From Acanthosepion esculentum (Eukaryota; Mollusca; Cephalopoda; Sepiida; Sepiidae), in the NCBI GenBank assembly GCA_964036315.1, contig OZ038511.1, positions 1,149,626 to 1,213,625 of the forward strand: a stretch of DNA of 64,000 nt, in the 5' to 3' direction. Below, piece by piece: positions 22,690 through 34,376 of this stretch. A program made the translations under genes and the position numbers. Position 1 is the first letter of the stretch; the number at the start of each line of letters is the position of its first letter. The notes under the pieces were generated by a model. It was given only the letters and a program-made list of their open reading frames with translations. It did no database searches and had not been told where the DNA came from.

Positions 22690-23440
22690 CAAGAGAGATA
22701 ACTGCATCCTTGACAGGATTGTCAAGCAAAGCCAATTCAAGAACTTTGAGGAACTTCACAAGGAGTTGACAGAAGCTGGTATCAATGCATCAAGAAGCAC
22801 CATACACATATATGTCCTGGAAATGAACCTAGTGCCAAGCCACTCCTGAACCAGCCACATCAGAAGCATCATATTTGGGCTAAAGAGAAAAATAATTGGG
22901 ACCATTGGTGGTACAGAGTCCTCTTTTTATCTGAAATAAAGTTTTCCATTTCATTTGTAAATCAAGGTCCCAGCTCTAGAGAGGCACAGAATTCAATTTC
23001 CTTGAAATTCAGTGATGAATTGGGGGGGGGGGGTAACATATCATCTGCTGGTGTTGATCCCTGTGTTTTATCAAGTTCAAAATCAACTGAGCTGTTTATC
23101 AGGAAATTATAAAGCGCACTCACATGCTTCCATTTGTTGACATGCTTTATGTAGATGCTGATCTATCCTAGCATGATTAGGCACCTCTACCCACAGTCAA
23201 AATTAATAGTACTTGCTTTACTGACCATAGTATGACTGTACTTGATTGTCCAGCTGACTCACCTGACATAAACCCCAGAGAGAATTGCGCTATTGTCAAA
23301 AGAAAAATAGAGATACAGACTGAACAATATGTATAAAGCTGAAGGCCACAATCAAAATAACTGTGAATTATATAACACCTCATCAGCGCCAGAGACACTG
23401 ATTGTCTCAATGCCATATTTCATGCATAAATGAAAATGCT
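22690..23440 (+). pseudogene. Tc1-like transposase pseudogene
   Basis: Reading across several frames gives the familiar order of a Tc1-family transposase. Near 22700-22800 is the second DNA-binding subdomain (DRIVKQ, NFEELHKELTEAGINASRST IH). Near 23255-23310 is the catalytic-core end SPDINPREN with KRKIEIQ following. At 23385-23430 is a tail like ARDTDCLNAIFHA. The middle, where the first two acidic residues should lie, is too degraded to read and includes a run of twelve G at 23023-23034. Many stops and frameshifts mean it is long dead. No inverted repeats were found. Family-level call is strong; subfamily is not attempted. Confidence 0.8.
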
Positions 23441-24776
23441 TTTGAGAAGTTTCACATTTCTGTATTATTAATCCTTTCTCTTATTGACCATATGAAATAG
23501 TCTAATATTTTTAGGTAGTGTATTTTTTATTTTTATATGCAGTAAGCCGTAATCATCAAAATTAGAACAAAAAAGGCTTGAAATATTTCACTTTATATGT
23601 AAGGAATCTAGAATAAAACTCCAGTTTCACTTTAATTAGAGAAAAAAAATGTATTTTTCCAAAATAATATAATTGTTTGAGATGCTCCTGTGTACACACA
23701 CACATATATCCATGTAAAATGAGAATGAATAGGAGTCCAATTCCAATGTTCATAACATTCAATTTAAAAGAGGGCTGAATACAAAAGTAGAGCAATATTC
23801 TTTATTTTAGGATATTACAGCAAAAACACGTAAAAAAAAATGCTATACAAATGCAACCATGTTTCAATGCATATTAATACATCTCATCAAGTGTTAGTAA
23901 ATAACTGGTAAGTAGACAATTTATTGAGATTTAAAAACAACATACACCCTCTTTTCATGAGAAAAGGAAGAACAAAAAAGAGTAAGAAAGAAAAGAAAGA
24001 TAGTTACAGTGTTTTTTTTTATTCAGATCAATCAATTGGAATGGCCTATGCTAAGTTCAAAGTATGGGGGAAAATGAATGAAACAATGTTAAAGATTAAC
24101 ACACCCGAGTCAGACACTCTACTGAATCTATCACCAATACCAGTCTTCGATATATAAGGCTGGCAGTGAATATTCTGGAAAAAAACATGGCCGCCTTTAT
24201 ACATGTCTTATTGAATATTTTGAGCCTTCTGATTTAGTAACTGTTCTATTGGTGAACTATAAAATGATTCAGCTCATTTTGGCTGGCTCACTAGTACACC
24301 AAGGTACCCCAAAACTCCAAAACCCCCTATTTTGGGTGCATTATGGAATCTTCTTTCAAAATATTAGTAAAGTCAATATTCATATGGAGCAAATACTTCA
24401 GTATTCTTAAAATATAATTTTTTTTTTTTAAATTAACATCCAGAAAAATTAGTTATATCATTTTGTCCACTGTTAAGTATTTCAGGTTAATAAACATTAA
24501 TAACAATATTATAAATTTGGGTTGTGATCACAACAAAAAAGTGGAAAAAGTTGTTATTTTACTCATAGCTGGGACTCATTAAAACAAGCACTATCACTCC
24601 AGGTCAGAGTGATTCTGAGAGTCATTCAGAGGAGGATTGGGCTAAAAGTAGGACTATTTACGTTTATACCCTGAAACTAAGGACTCACATTCATACCAAA
24701 AACTGACGTCTCTTAAGACAATAACTAATGGATGCAGTTTTACGTCCTACGCAGGACTAATAAGGACCTTATAGGT
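23441..24776. other. Spacer and possible 3' flank of the Copia remnant
   Basis: No gene. 24298-24322 (CCAAGGTACCCCAAAACTCC) resembles 26481-26507 on the far side of the Copia remnant. The palindrome GTCCTACGCAGGAC near 24744 lies where a 3' LTR could be, but LTR ends were not found. Confidence 0.35.
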
Positions 24777-26354
24777 CAGTACCAAATATGACAGGAATGA
24801 AAGCCCCTAATTTCAATTTTGTAATTGGCTTTGTAAACAAATCCGACATGTTATTTTCCAATTGAACATATTCAATTTGTATTGTTTCCTTTTGTATCTG
24901 ATCCTAACAAATTGATATTTAATATCAATATGCTTTGATCTTTGATGTATTATTGGATTTTTAGCCAAAGCAATACTGGCCTGATTGTCACAGTAAATAG
25001 TCATAGGCTCACTTATTATCAGTGTTGTAATTGTTTTTATTAATAATTTAAGAAAAATAGCCTCTTGTGTTGTTTGCGACAATGCAACATATTCTGCCTC
25101 ACATGTTGAAAGTGAAATCATTCCCTGTTTCTTAGATTTCCAGCCAATTATTGGATTATCTTTTGCCAATCTAAAGCAATAGCCTGTGATACTTTTACGA
25201 TCTGGTGAACTTACCCAATCAGCATCACAAAATCCTTCCAGTTGTAGTGGGTTTTTTGATTGTCAAAATACTAGGCATTGATTCTTAGTTCCCTTTAAAT
25301 AACGTAATACTTGCTTAGCTCTTGTTAAATGCACAGTCCTCGGTTTATTTAAATTTTGAGTCAACTTAATAACCCTATAGCAGATGTCTGGCCTTGTTGA
25401 TGTCATAACGTAAATAAGACTTCCAATCAATATTCTGTATTCTTTCTCACACGCCGCTATACCATCTTCATTATTCATAATTGTGTTTAAATCCATTTCA
25501 CAGGGAGTAGTTTGTGTTTTACAATTTTGCATGCTGAATTTAGATAAGAGTTTTTCGATGTATTTGGATTGATTCATTGTAATAGTGTTGTCCTTAAATT
25601 CAAACTGTATACCAAGAAACCATGATAGTCGACCCAAGTCGGTCATTATATTTAAGGAATTTTTAATTTTTAATAGAGCAGCTTCACATTTTGAAGCAAT
25701 TAACATATCGTCGACCCAAATAATCAGAATTACTAATATTTCATTATTAAATATTCTTGTGTACAGGCATGGGTCAACTGGGGAGGGTTCAAAATGTTGT
25801 TCAATTAAATAGGATTGTAGTAATTTATTCCACGTTCTTCTGCTTTGTTTGAGCCCATATAGTGACTTTTTGAGTTTCCATACATAATTATCACCTTTTT
25901 CAAAACCTTCTGGTGGTTCTATGTATATTTCATAGTCAGTCGGAGCATTTAAATACACTGCTTTAACATCCATATGGTGTATATCCATACCATAATGTGC
26001 GGCCATTTGCATCAAAATTCTGATTGTTGTCATGTTTGTTATTGGACTGAATGTTTCTACATAATCTTCCCTGTATATCTGCGAGAATCCTTTAGCTACA
26101 AAATGAGCATTATAAACTGGCGAGCCATCCTCAGTTCGCTTTATAGTAAAAACCCAATGGCTGCCAATAATATTTTTATCATCCGGGGCCTTTTTCAATT
26201 CAAAAGTATCATTTGATACTAGGGTTTCCATTTCTTTTTGCAAGGGGGCTATCCATCGTTTGGAATTATCAGAATTAATGGCTTTTTGATAGTTCTTTGG
26301 GATACATTGCACTGAATAGCAACAGTCGGTGTCACAGATATTATATTGATCCAT
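24777..26354 (-). pseudogene. pol: Copia-type retrotransposon pol remnant (RT and RNase H)
   Basis: The minus strand encodes a Ty1/copia reverse transcriptase: WRIAPLQ-like start, GSHWVFTIKR, the FVAKGFSQ region (HFVAKGFSQ), MDVKAVYLNA, LYGLKQSRRTWN, the catalytic IWVDDMLIAS near 25710, WFLGIQFEF and GSLIYVMTSTRPDICY. The RNase H part continues in the same frame with FCDADWVSS, SLSTCEAEYVALSQ and YCDNQASIALAKNP. One TGA at 25263-25265 interrupts RT and RNase H, and a one-base loss just after the HIDIKYQFVR motif (about 24900) shifts the last 45 codons. Gag, protease and integrase are missing upstream, so it is 5'-truncated. Otherwise it is well preserved. RT acts in cDNA synthesis and RNase H degrades the template. 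Confidence 0.93.
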
Positions 26355-27525
26355 TCCAAAATAGTCCAGCTACTTCATTTATTTCTGTATAATCCAATCA
26401 CTTGCGATGTAGTTTCCTTAGGTTTTTTATTGTTTTTATCTTATCAAAAAATCATGTAATTACAGATGAAACAAAATTTACTAAGGTACCCAAAAACTCC
26501 AACAAATTAAGAGGTCCTGACCCACAGATTTAGAATTGTAGATGGCATCTAGACGTTATATTAGGTTTGGATATAAAATGGCTACAATGTTATACATTAG
26601 ACAGTGTCATTTCCTATGAGAGATGAAAAGTAATTTAACAAGATACTTGACAAACTACATACCCTGTGAGTTAAAAAGAAATTCTCATTTTTATAGTTGG
26701 TAAATAACCAGCCCTTTAAGAAACAAATGGGAAGTTTAAACAAAATTATTAAAACCTATAAATCTAAGAAAATTATTTAAATATATAGATCATACAAAAT
26801 AGAATGCAAATGTTAACTAAAGGGTTTTTATATAAGAGGTTAATAAAACCAATTAATGCAAAATGTCAAAATGCCAATACATCTATACTAAATATTATCG
26901 ACACTACTAGGAGATTAATGTAAAAATTATAAATTAATCTTACTGACAGAAAGATAAGCCTTATATGGTGCAACACGGTTTAACTAAAATCTAAGAAGAA
27001 GCAATTGTCAAATTTCAAAGTTTAGCAGGATTGTAGAGTCAAAGGTATGGTATGTTTACAATTAACTGTTAATTCAAATCTTTGATTTAGTAAAGCATTC
27101 CTATCTAAGAACCTAATAATCTGTATTTTTTCCTCTAAACACAGAAAACAAGGTCCATATAAGGATATACATGTCCTTGCCAGTTTTAAAATTTACCATT
27201 TCATTTTAGGAGTTTTATTTTCATCTTTCAACCTCCAAAAATATTTTGAAAGTGAATTATTATTTCTATAAGTAATATTAGTAAAATTGTGGAACCTTTG
27301 GAACAATGCACAAATATAAAGAAACAGGAACCTCGGGAAGACAATTTCTTTTTAATCATTTCACCCCAATCACAGTGGGAATGCTACTAGTACAAGTGGG
27401 AAATGCCACTAGTACAGGGGAGGTTACAGAGAGTGAAAGTGAGAGAAAAGACCAGGTGGAAAGGATAAAAGATGAATGGTTCAAGACAACAAGATGGCGA
27501 TTGACATTGCATTTAAATTTTTAAA
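26355..27525. other. AT-rich flank of the Copia remnant, no gene
   Basis: No integrase or gag sequence is visible upstream of the Copia RT. 27306-27524 has a 72-residue frame without recognisable motifs. Confidence 0.4.
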
Positions 27526-27529
27526 GATT

Positions 27530-29720
27530 GTAGTTTTCATGGAAGTAAGTAAATGGAAGGGAGTTCCACCATCAGGAAGTGTGAGAAAAGAAACTGTTTC
27601 AGTAGAAGTAGAGGTTACATTTAACTATTTCCACAGTCCAATCTAGTAGCACACTTAAATACATGTAGTTGGGGTACCAGGGAAAAAAGCTTGTCAGAGC
27701 AGAATGCCATAAAAATATTTGTAGAAAAGACAGAGGGAAGCCACATCACATCTGTGAGAAAGTAACTGAAGTTGAGATGCCAGGTCAGGATCTATTACAT
27801 TGCAGATCCTTTTGGATTTTGTCAAGAACCTTGAAATGAATAGCAGGGGCACTAGACCAGATATATCAACAGTATTCAGTGCACAGCTGAATGGTAGATT
27901 TGTAAATGTGCAAGATAGACTCTGAAAAACCTTCTGATCTGACACAATGAACCAAATTTCCTTGCAGTAGATGCAACAATATAGTTGTTCCACTTCAAGT
28001 CAGTTAAAAATATGAGGCCAAGAAGTTGCAGTGTGATGCTCTCGACGAGTCAAGCATCTGCTAAACTGATGGCTGACAGAAAAGTTTCTCTGTGGTGGTT
28101 AAATGAGAGCTGTTTAGTTTTGGAGGCATTAAAATTTATAAGCCATTTCCTGCCCCAAACTACTCATTGGAGGTCCTTTTCAAGAGCAGCAGCCAGGTTA
28201 ACTTTTCAGCTTTGACAGATTTACTATTGTGATAGGAGTAAATGGTAGTGCCATTTACATAAATGCCTACTTGGGAACTGATGACATCGGGAAAATAATT
28301 GATGAAGATCAGAAATAGCATAGACAACAGGATAGAATCTTGTGGGGACACCTGCATTCATGTGAAAGGATCAGGAAGTGAGCCCATTCAGAATGACTTT
28401 CATTTAACGATTTGAGGAATGATTGGATTAAATCAAACAATTGTCCTGTAATGCCATAGCTCTGGAGCTTACATAGAAGACCAGCATACCAAACACTGTT
28501 AAATGCCTTTGAGATATCTAGTGCCACAGATTGAGCTTCACCATTATTATCAAGAGTTTGATATACATATTCAGTGATGGCCGTAAACAAAATGGAAGCC
28601 ATATTGTCAGAGAGTAGGTCATGTGAGGTTAGATGCTTAACCATTTCAGTACTGATTAAATCCTTGAATACTTTGTCGAATAGTGGTAGGAGACTAATAG
28701 GGTGATATTTAGAGGGGTCAGATGGTTCTCCAGAGTTCTTAAAAACAGAAACTACAGAGGAGGACTTCCAACAAGCTGGAAAGCAGGAAGCAGTGAGGCA
28801 ATAGTTGCAAAGTTTGGAGAGTACTGGAGTTAGTTTGAGAGAACGTTCTTTAGAATGACAGCTGGAATCTCGTCACCTCCACTTGCCTTATGGGAGTCTA
28901 ATTTAGAAATGATATTTGAGACCAGTGATGGGTGTATGTGCATATCACTTGGTAGAGGCTCTGTTCTAGTGGTGAAATCAGGTGTGAGTACTCCAAATGA
29001 GTGGAGTATTGAGTTGGAAGAGAATCTTTGCTATAGATGTCAGGACTTCAAATTGATTGAATAGAGGAATGATTGAGGATTTGCTGTTGTTAAAAACACT
29101 CTTGCAGAGCCACCAATAATCTCTAGAACTGAACTTGCGAGATGATATACATTATTTCATTCTCTCAGCAAATTGTAACTTCACTTCATTGAGGACAGGC
29201 TTGCACTTGTTATGAGCAGAGACAAAAAGACATCTGTTGCAATTAGACATTTGGCTCTGGTACAGCCAGAAGTGATTCCTGTGGCCTATAGAGGCTGAGC
29301 ATGCAGGTAAGAACCAAGGAGATGAGCATGATTTAATTTGTATTTCCTTGCTGGAATGAAAGCATCGATGCTGGCTTTCACACAGTAAGAGACCTTAGAC
29401 ATGTATTTTTGAACAAGATGATTAAAAACTTTATTCCAAGGGATATCACAAAAGATATCATGGAATGAGTTCCAATTCACTTGTTGATAACAGAAAAATT
29501 TTCTGTTGGTAGGAGGTTCTTGGCTGGTGGGGAATGGGAGGCGATGTTTACAGACACTACTGCATGATCAGAGTTGCCAAGAGATGGCCTTTTCTATATT
29601 AATGGAAATACTATCTAGCACACAACAGTTTGAGAGGAAGAGGAATGATAGAAGAGATAACTGACTGAGTTAAGTAGAGAGACAGAGAGACAGAGACACA
29701 TGTAAGTATGGTCTGGAGAT
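27530..29720 (-). pseudogene. 5'-truncated LINE (endonuclease end, RT, C-terminal region)
   Basis: Minus strand, from high to low coordinates: an APE-type endonuclease end with GNSDHAVVSV (about 29575); a linker; RT motifs SHKASGGDEIPAVILK (about 28870), KYHPISLLPLFDKVF (about 28690), ALDISKAFNSVWYAGLL (about 28500), VPQDSILLSMLFLIFIN (about 28330); then the catalytic box. That box reads YVNGTT where non-LTR RTs have Y-A-D-D, so both catalytic aspartates are gone. C-terminal sequence includes LDKIQK and CDVASLCLFYKYFYG, and ends near VELPSIYLLP at 27555. Jockey/CR1-like order of domains. Several stops and shifts; dead copy. The tail resembles fragments at 46.4 and 58.8 kb. Confidence 0.9.
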
Positions 29721-30266
29721 TCAAGAGAGAGTTCTCTAGCCTAATTTAACATCCGAATTGTTGACATAAGATGGCAGTTGAAAATACAAGAAATTAAGAA
29801 AAGTAAAGGGTAAATCAGAGTTGAAAAAAGATTTTTAGCGTAAAATCAAAATTCTGTCACTATGGGTCCTAATGTCAGTTAATACAACTGAAATGAACTC
29901 TTTTGTTCTCACTGACAACTCATGTGTACACACCATTTCTTCCCCCACTTCCTACACAATAATAAATTTACATCTTTCTTTTCCCCACTCTCTCAATATG
30001 AAATCAGTATTCTTAATTTTTAAACCTGGAGTGGATTTTTCCATTTATATTTGGTTTACAGGTCTGAAGATTTGAAGCCGTTTTTTATTGACATCAATGA
30101 AATAATATCATCTATGGTTTTTTAAGTGTTTGTTTTTCATTATGTAATATATATATATATATATATTAATTATAGTAAAAAGAAAGAACAGTAAGAGTTG
30201 TTAGTTTCTGTTTTTGAAACATGTTAATTCCTGTGTATGGAACCATATTTTTAAATCAGTTAATTC

Positions 30267-30301
<35 letters not shown>

Positions 30302-31376
30302 TCACACACGCACTTTGCATGTTGCTTTGATATTTTTCTACTATGAAATTTTTCTTAATTTTGATTTAAAATGCATATATTAATTACAATTTAAGAAAAT
30401 AAATACAGTCTATTATGATACATTTTTTCTAGGCTGCTGATATCATGAATGTATTCATATATAAAAATATATAAATAAGTAAATCTATAGATATGTGATT
30501 AATTGTTGGTCACACAAATTCTGACTCAACAAGAAAAGTGATTCCTTTTTCAATTACAAGAATATCAACTTTAGGATTTTCATTTTCTTTGATCAATTTC
30601 CAATATTTACCATAATCCACTTTTATCTAGTACATATCAAAACTCTTTGGCTTGAAATTTTAGCAAAGAACATTTTGGTTTCATACATTACTTATAGAAA
30701 ACATTGTATATTAGATTTAGAGAAAGTAAGAATTGAATTTTCCAGAATAATGTCTACTTATGGAAAGCAAGGTAGAAAGTTATGTGCATATATGGGGGTC
30801 TTGTATGTATGCCAAGTTACCTGTCAAAGCCTGAGAGCAATCTTGGCATTGTCTAATGAGCTTTTAGAAGGAATTTGAGAAAAATTGGATTAATTTTCTT
30901 TTTACTCAGCCTTGTATCAAAATGAGACACAAACTGAAAATGTATAAAAGATAAAATTTTCCATCATAACTGATGAATGAAAATTAACTTAAGGAATCAG
31001 AAAAACTTTTAAAATGCATATTCACCTGATTTCTGAAGGAATGAGCTGGGATTCTGATAAATACAGTGTGACAGATTAGCAACAAATGTCCAGAAATAAA
31101 TTTAATTTTTACTAATGCTTTCATATGTAGATACAAATAATCTTATATACAGTTATATTTCACCATGGCAAATGGAATCAATAAAAGGTTTTCAAATTGT
31201 AGCTGAGGCTAGATATTCACTTTGGATTAATGCTCTTAGGAAAGGCATGAATCCTTTTCTTTTTCCTGGGAATGTGTACTGCAATGGCTGACAGAATTAT
31301 TAATCAGTACTCTCCAGCAACTGTATTACTTAGGTAGAGGCTTCAAAATTGTGATAGCCTTTATCAAATTATCAAA
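29721..31376. other. AT-rich spacer, two short (TA)n tracts
   Basis: (TA)n at 30148-30167 and 30269-30299; otherwise AT-rich DNA with no coding or repeat evidence. Confidence 0.5.
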
Positions 31377-31435
31377 CTTCCCCTCCTACATACACATATA
31401 TGTGTGTATGTATGTGTTTGTGTATAGGAGGGGAA

Positions 31436-31436
<1 letters not shown>
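31377..31436. repeat. 60-bp hairpin abutting (TA)n
   Basis: CTTCCCCTCCTACATACACA at the left pairs with TGTGTATAGGAGGGGAAG at the right; the centre is an alternating TG/TA stretch. It directly borders the (TA)n tract that begins at 31437. Confidence 0.85.

Positions 31437-31483
<47 letters not shown>
31437..31483. repeat. (TA)n microsatellite
   Basis: About 23 TA units between the hairpin and a Tc1 fragment. Confidence 0.97.
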
Positions 31484-31485
<2 letters not shown>

Positions 31486-31489
31486 AACC

Positions 31490-31911
31490 CCACCATATGT
31501 AGTTTGTACTCCAGATTCTAATTAGCAACAATATGACCAGTTGAAGCACTATATCCAGTATCATAGTGTTAACAGGGACACCCTGGTGAGTCTTCTGCTC
31601 CCATATTCCATTGGAGCTAAAGAACACTGAATTGACAGGATTGGTACATTGAATGTGGATATGATGTGAGTCAAGATCCACAAATTTTCAGAGAGTAAAT
31701 GTCCTATCTGCTTGGTATCCAGTATCCTGCCCTGTTCAAACTCTGATAATTCAGGTGGTCTTTGCCATGAGCAGTTTAACTTATGTTTATACTGACTCAC
31801 CAGAGGTCAAAACACAACTGATATTGGTCTGGGCATGTCTATGCCATAAAGCTGTAGTGGTGGCACCCACCATTATCTTTATATACTGTTATTCCATGAC
31901 ATTTGGTACAT

Positions 31912-31912
<1 letters not shown>
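31490..31912 (-). pseudogene. Tc1-like transposase, N-terminal fragment
   Basis: The minus strand contains PPELSEFEQGRIL, matching the start of the Tc1 paired-like DNA-binding domain (LSEFE.GRI). The 420 bases align throughout with 42590-43080, the N-terminal part of the fuller Tc1 copy in this window. For example both carry TCCTGTTCAAACTCTGATAA-type sequence. The rest of the transposase is absent; both ends run into (TA)n tracts. Confidence 0.75.

Positions 31913-31913
<1 letters not shown>

Positions 31914-32006
<93 letters not shown>
31914..32006. repeat. Long (TA)n microsatellite
   Basis: About 46 TA units with one GTA interruption near 31968; the longest in the window. Confidence 0.97.
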
Positions 32007-32010
<4 letters not shown>

Positions 32011-32404
32011 AACACACATTATTGCAACTAATGTGTACATTAAAAGATATACACTAATTGAAAATTCATTAATCAAATAAAATAAGTTATAGGAAATGAT
32101 TTAATTTGTATCTCAAATTTTAGTTTCATTCACAATTAATTTCTAATTTGCACACTTTTTAATTAAATATAGGTACATATAAGAAACTACAATAAAAATG
32201 CTATGAATTAATGTTTATTAATCTGATTTCTTATGAAAAACTTATTTAGAGCGGTTTGCTGCATGTTATTCTTTTGTTCTTCATATAAAAGGTGGTACTG
32301 AGAAATTGCTCCTACAATTTTTCTGCAAATTTGTTGGCTTCTGTCTTTATCAAAGTCTGCTTATAAAAACATTTTTCTTTAAATTCTTCAATGATCCTGA
32401 AAAA
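32007..32404. other. No feature seen
   Basis: AT-rich DNA between a (TA)n tract and the ratchet-point-like site. Confidence 0.5.
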
Positions 32405-32451
32405 TTCTTCTAATTTCTTCTTTTTCATTTTCTTGTGCTGGCAGGTAAGTA
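32405..32451 (+). promoter_or_regulatory. Candidate recursive-splicing ratchet point 1
   Basis: A pyrimidine-rich tract (TTCTTCTAATTTCTTC...TTTTCTTGTGCTGG) leads to CAG|GTAAGT with the junction at 32445/32446. An acceptor directly followed by a strong donor is the known form of zero-length exons in recursive splicing. CTAAT at 32411 could be the branch point, about 30 bases upstream. Chance occurrence is possible. Confidence 0.4.
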
Positions 32452-33378
32452 AATATTAAAATCTAAAACAAAAAAAAATTCAATTTAATTTTTAAAAAAA
32501 GTACCTTATATTATGCATATTTTCTATTTTTGGAAATTTTCCAAATATATCATAATCATTAGCATTTTAACCAGAAAATTTTACTTATAATGTTTCCATT
32601 GTAAATACATATATCTTTTATGTTTTGATATTTTTAATAAATGTAAATTTTAGTATCTAATTAAATTGTCCATTTTTCTGTTTTTAACAAAAGATCAGAA
32701 ATTTGCTTTAATTTTATAAATAATATTCTAAAAATCTCTAATGACTTGTATGCCCTGTTTTTCAAAGAACACATTTTTATTTCAACTTATTCTTTTTAAA
32801 TATCCATTTTAAATAAATTATTCTGTACAGTATAAGTTTTTTTTTAGTGGAATGCATCAATTGAAAAAGGGCAAATTAAATTTAGCCTGACTTAAAGTCT
32901 GTGAAATTTAAAAAAAGTGGCAGCCTTAACTCATCAACTGGTGGGTTGGGATGAAGAATTGTGACTGGGGTAGTGTTAAGGAAATATGATATCAGTCAAT
33001 TATTCCTACCTCTACCACCAGTGACTTGATAACCAGGTTATAAAACAATAAAAAATGGAAAGGGGGCAACAGACAAACATATCAAAGATTTTGTCCCCAC
33101 CCTTTTTTTTCTTACATGTCTGGAAAAATATTTTTAAATAAATGTTTATTTTTATAGAATTATTACAGTTAATATTAAAATACCAAAATGTATTTTTTTT
33201 AGTTTTCAGCACACACAAAAGATTTAATACATGTTATTTAAAAAAAAATATCTGGCAAGAAATTTAAAAAAATTATATATTTTAGTTAGAGTAAAGGAAT
33301 CATTTAGCATCTAAGTTGTACTAGTAGTATATTTTGTTAAAGATTGTAATGAGCCAGACAAACATTGATGACACCATT

Positions 33379-33381
<3 letters not shown>
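32452..33381. other. No feature seen
   Basis: AT-rich DNA between the two ratchet-point-like sites; no coding signal. Confidence 0.5.

Positions 33382-33418
<37 letters not shown>
33382..33418. repeat. (TA)n microsatellite
   Basis: About 18 TA units ending exactly at the edge of the palindrome at 33419. Confidence 0.97.
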
Positions 33419-33423
<5 letters not shown>

Positions 33424-33655
33424 TATAATTTTATCATATAGACAAAACCATTTTACTCACAACAAAGATGCAACTTGGTTTCAGTGTATTTTAACTGCAC
33501 ATCTACGGATGAGGGTCGAAAATGGTTATGAACCATAACCATTCATAACCATTTTAGACCCTCACCCATAGATGTGCAGTTAAAATGCACTGAAACCAAG
33601 TTGCATCTTTGTTGTGAGTAAAATGGTTTTGTCTATATGATAAAATTATAATAAA
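33419..33655. repeat. 237-bp palindrome with 114-nt arms and 9-nt centre
   Basis: Left arm 33419-33532 and right arm 33542-33655 are inverse copies with about four mismatches, roughly 96% identity. The arms contain GACAAAACCATTTTACTCAC and AACTGCACATCTA. There is no open frame. The high identity points to a young foldback element or recent inverted duplication. A transcript across it would form a long hairpin. Confidence 0.93.
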
Positions 33656-33751
33656 TAAATAATTATCGCTCCACTACCTGTATCGAGCTCTTTTTTTAAT
33701 TAACGCTGCGAACGTTGGAATTTATATATTACTTTCATTCTCATCACATCG

Positions 33752-33753
<2 letters not shown>

Positions 33754-33791
<38 letters not shown>
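33754..33791. repeat. (TA)n microsatellite
   Basis: About 19 TA units; with the tract at 33895 it frames a 100-bp single-copy-looking segment. Confidence 0.97.
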
Positions 33792-33794
<3 letters not shown>

Positions 33795-33888
33795 CTGGTG
33801 TCAGTAAAACAGTGTACGATGTAATAAAACAAAGCTGTTAAGTGCATGAAACTCCGAATCATGCTATTGGTGAGGGATAATATGTATA

Positions 33889-33894
<6 letters not shown>

Positions 33895-33938
<44 letters not shown>

Positions 33939-33945
33939 TATATAT
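33895..33945. repeat. (TA)n microsatellite with CACACA interruption
   Basis: TA units interrupted by CACACA at 33928; abuts the tRNA-like repeat at 33947. Confidence 0.97.
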
Positions 33946-33946
33946 T

Positions 33947-34292
33947 ATGTCATTTGCACACAGTACTGTTTCACAGATCCTCAGTGCAACTAGACATCCA
34001 AGTGCCTCAAGCTAGGATCGAAACCCGACCGATTTGGTATCAGTCAGAGCTTCTACAAGTGAGCTATCTTCACTCAGCAGAGTTACATATGAGTTTTTAT
34101 GAATGTAAACAAATGCCAATCTACCCAAGTGCTCCATTGATTTTACTGAAGAGCATTGCATTACCGCAGGTAGCTGTTGTTTATAGAATTAGCTTATCAC
34201 TCAACAGTGCTCAAATGAAATATATTTTCAAGAGCTAAATTATCTCATTTGCAGACAGTACTGTTTCACTGTATCACAGCTACATACCTCCA
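33947..34292 (-). repeat. tRNA-like repeat, 295-bp tandem period, 1.2 copies
   Basis: Same family as 5031-5490. The start ATGTCATTTGCACACAG recurs as ATCTCATTTGCAGACAG at 34242, a period of 295. On the minus strand it has a good A-box TAGCTCACTTG (about 34056-34066) and B-box GGTTTCGATCC (about 34014-34025) at tRNA-like spacing, so it keeps the intact promoter that the 5-kb copy has lost. A roughly 95-residue frame on the + strand is open in both loci. Confidence 0.75.
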
Positions 34293-34340
34293 AAATATAT
34301 TAATATATTTTGTAATATACTTTTATGTTTATTACACAAT

Positions 34341-34376
34341 GACTGATGATGTTTTTCTTTTGTTTTCAGGTAAGTG
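34341..34376 (+). promoter_or_regulatory. Candidate recursive-splicing ratchet point 2
   Basis: GTTTTTCTTTTGTTTTCAG|GTAAGT with the junction at 34369/34370; GACTGAT at 34341 could be the branch point. A second strong donor, GACAG|GTAAGA, lies 83 bases on at 34452/34453, the arrangement known for recursive-splice exons. Same strand as the site at 32445. Confidence 0.5.

Noticed and set aside
25585..26216. Open frames on the + strand within the Copia remnant
   Set aside because: Antisense shadows of the RT reading frame.
24298..26507. LTR pair around the 25-kb Copia remnant
   Set aside because: The similar pieces are only about 25 bases and lack TG...CA ends; could be chance or host repeat.
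29310..29316. GCAG|GTAAGA as a third ratchet point
   Set aside because: No pyrimidine tract before it; it lies inside LINE sequence.
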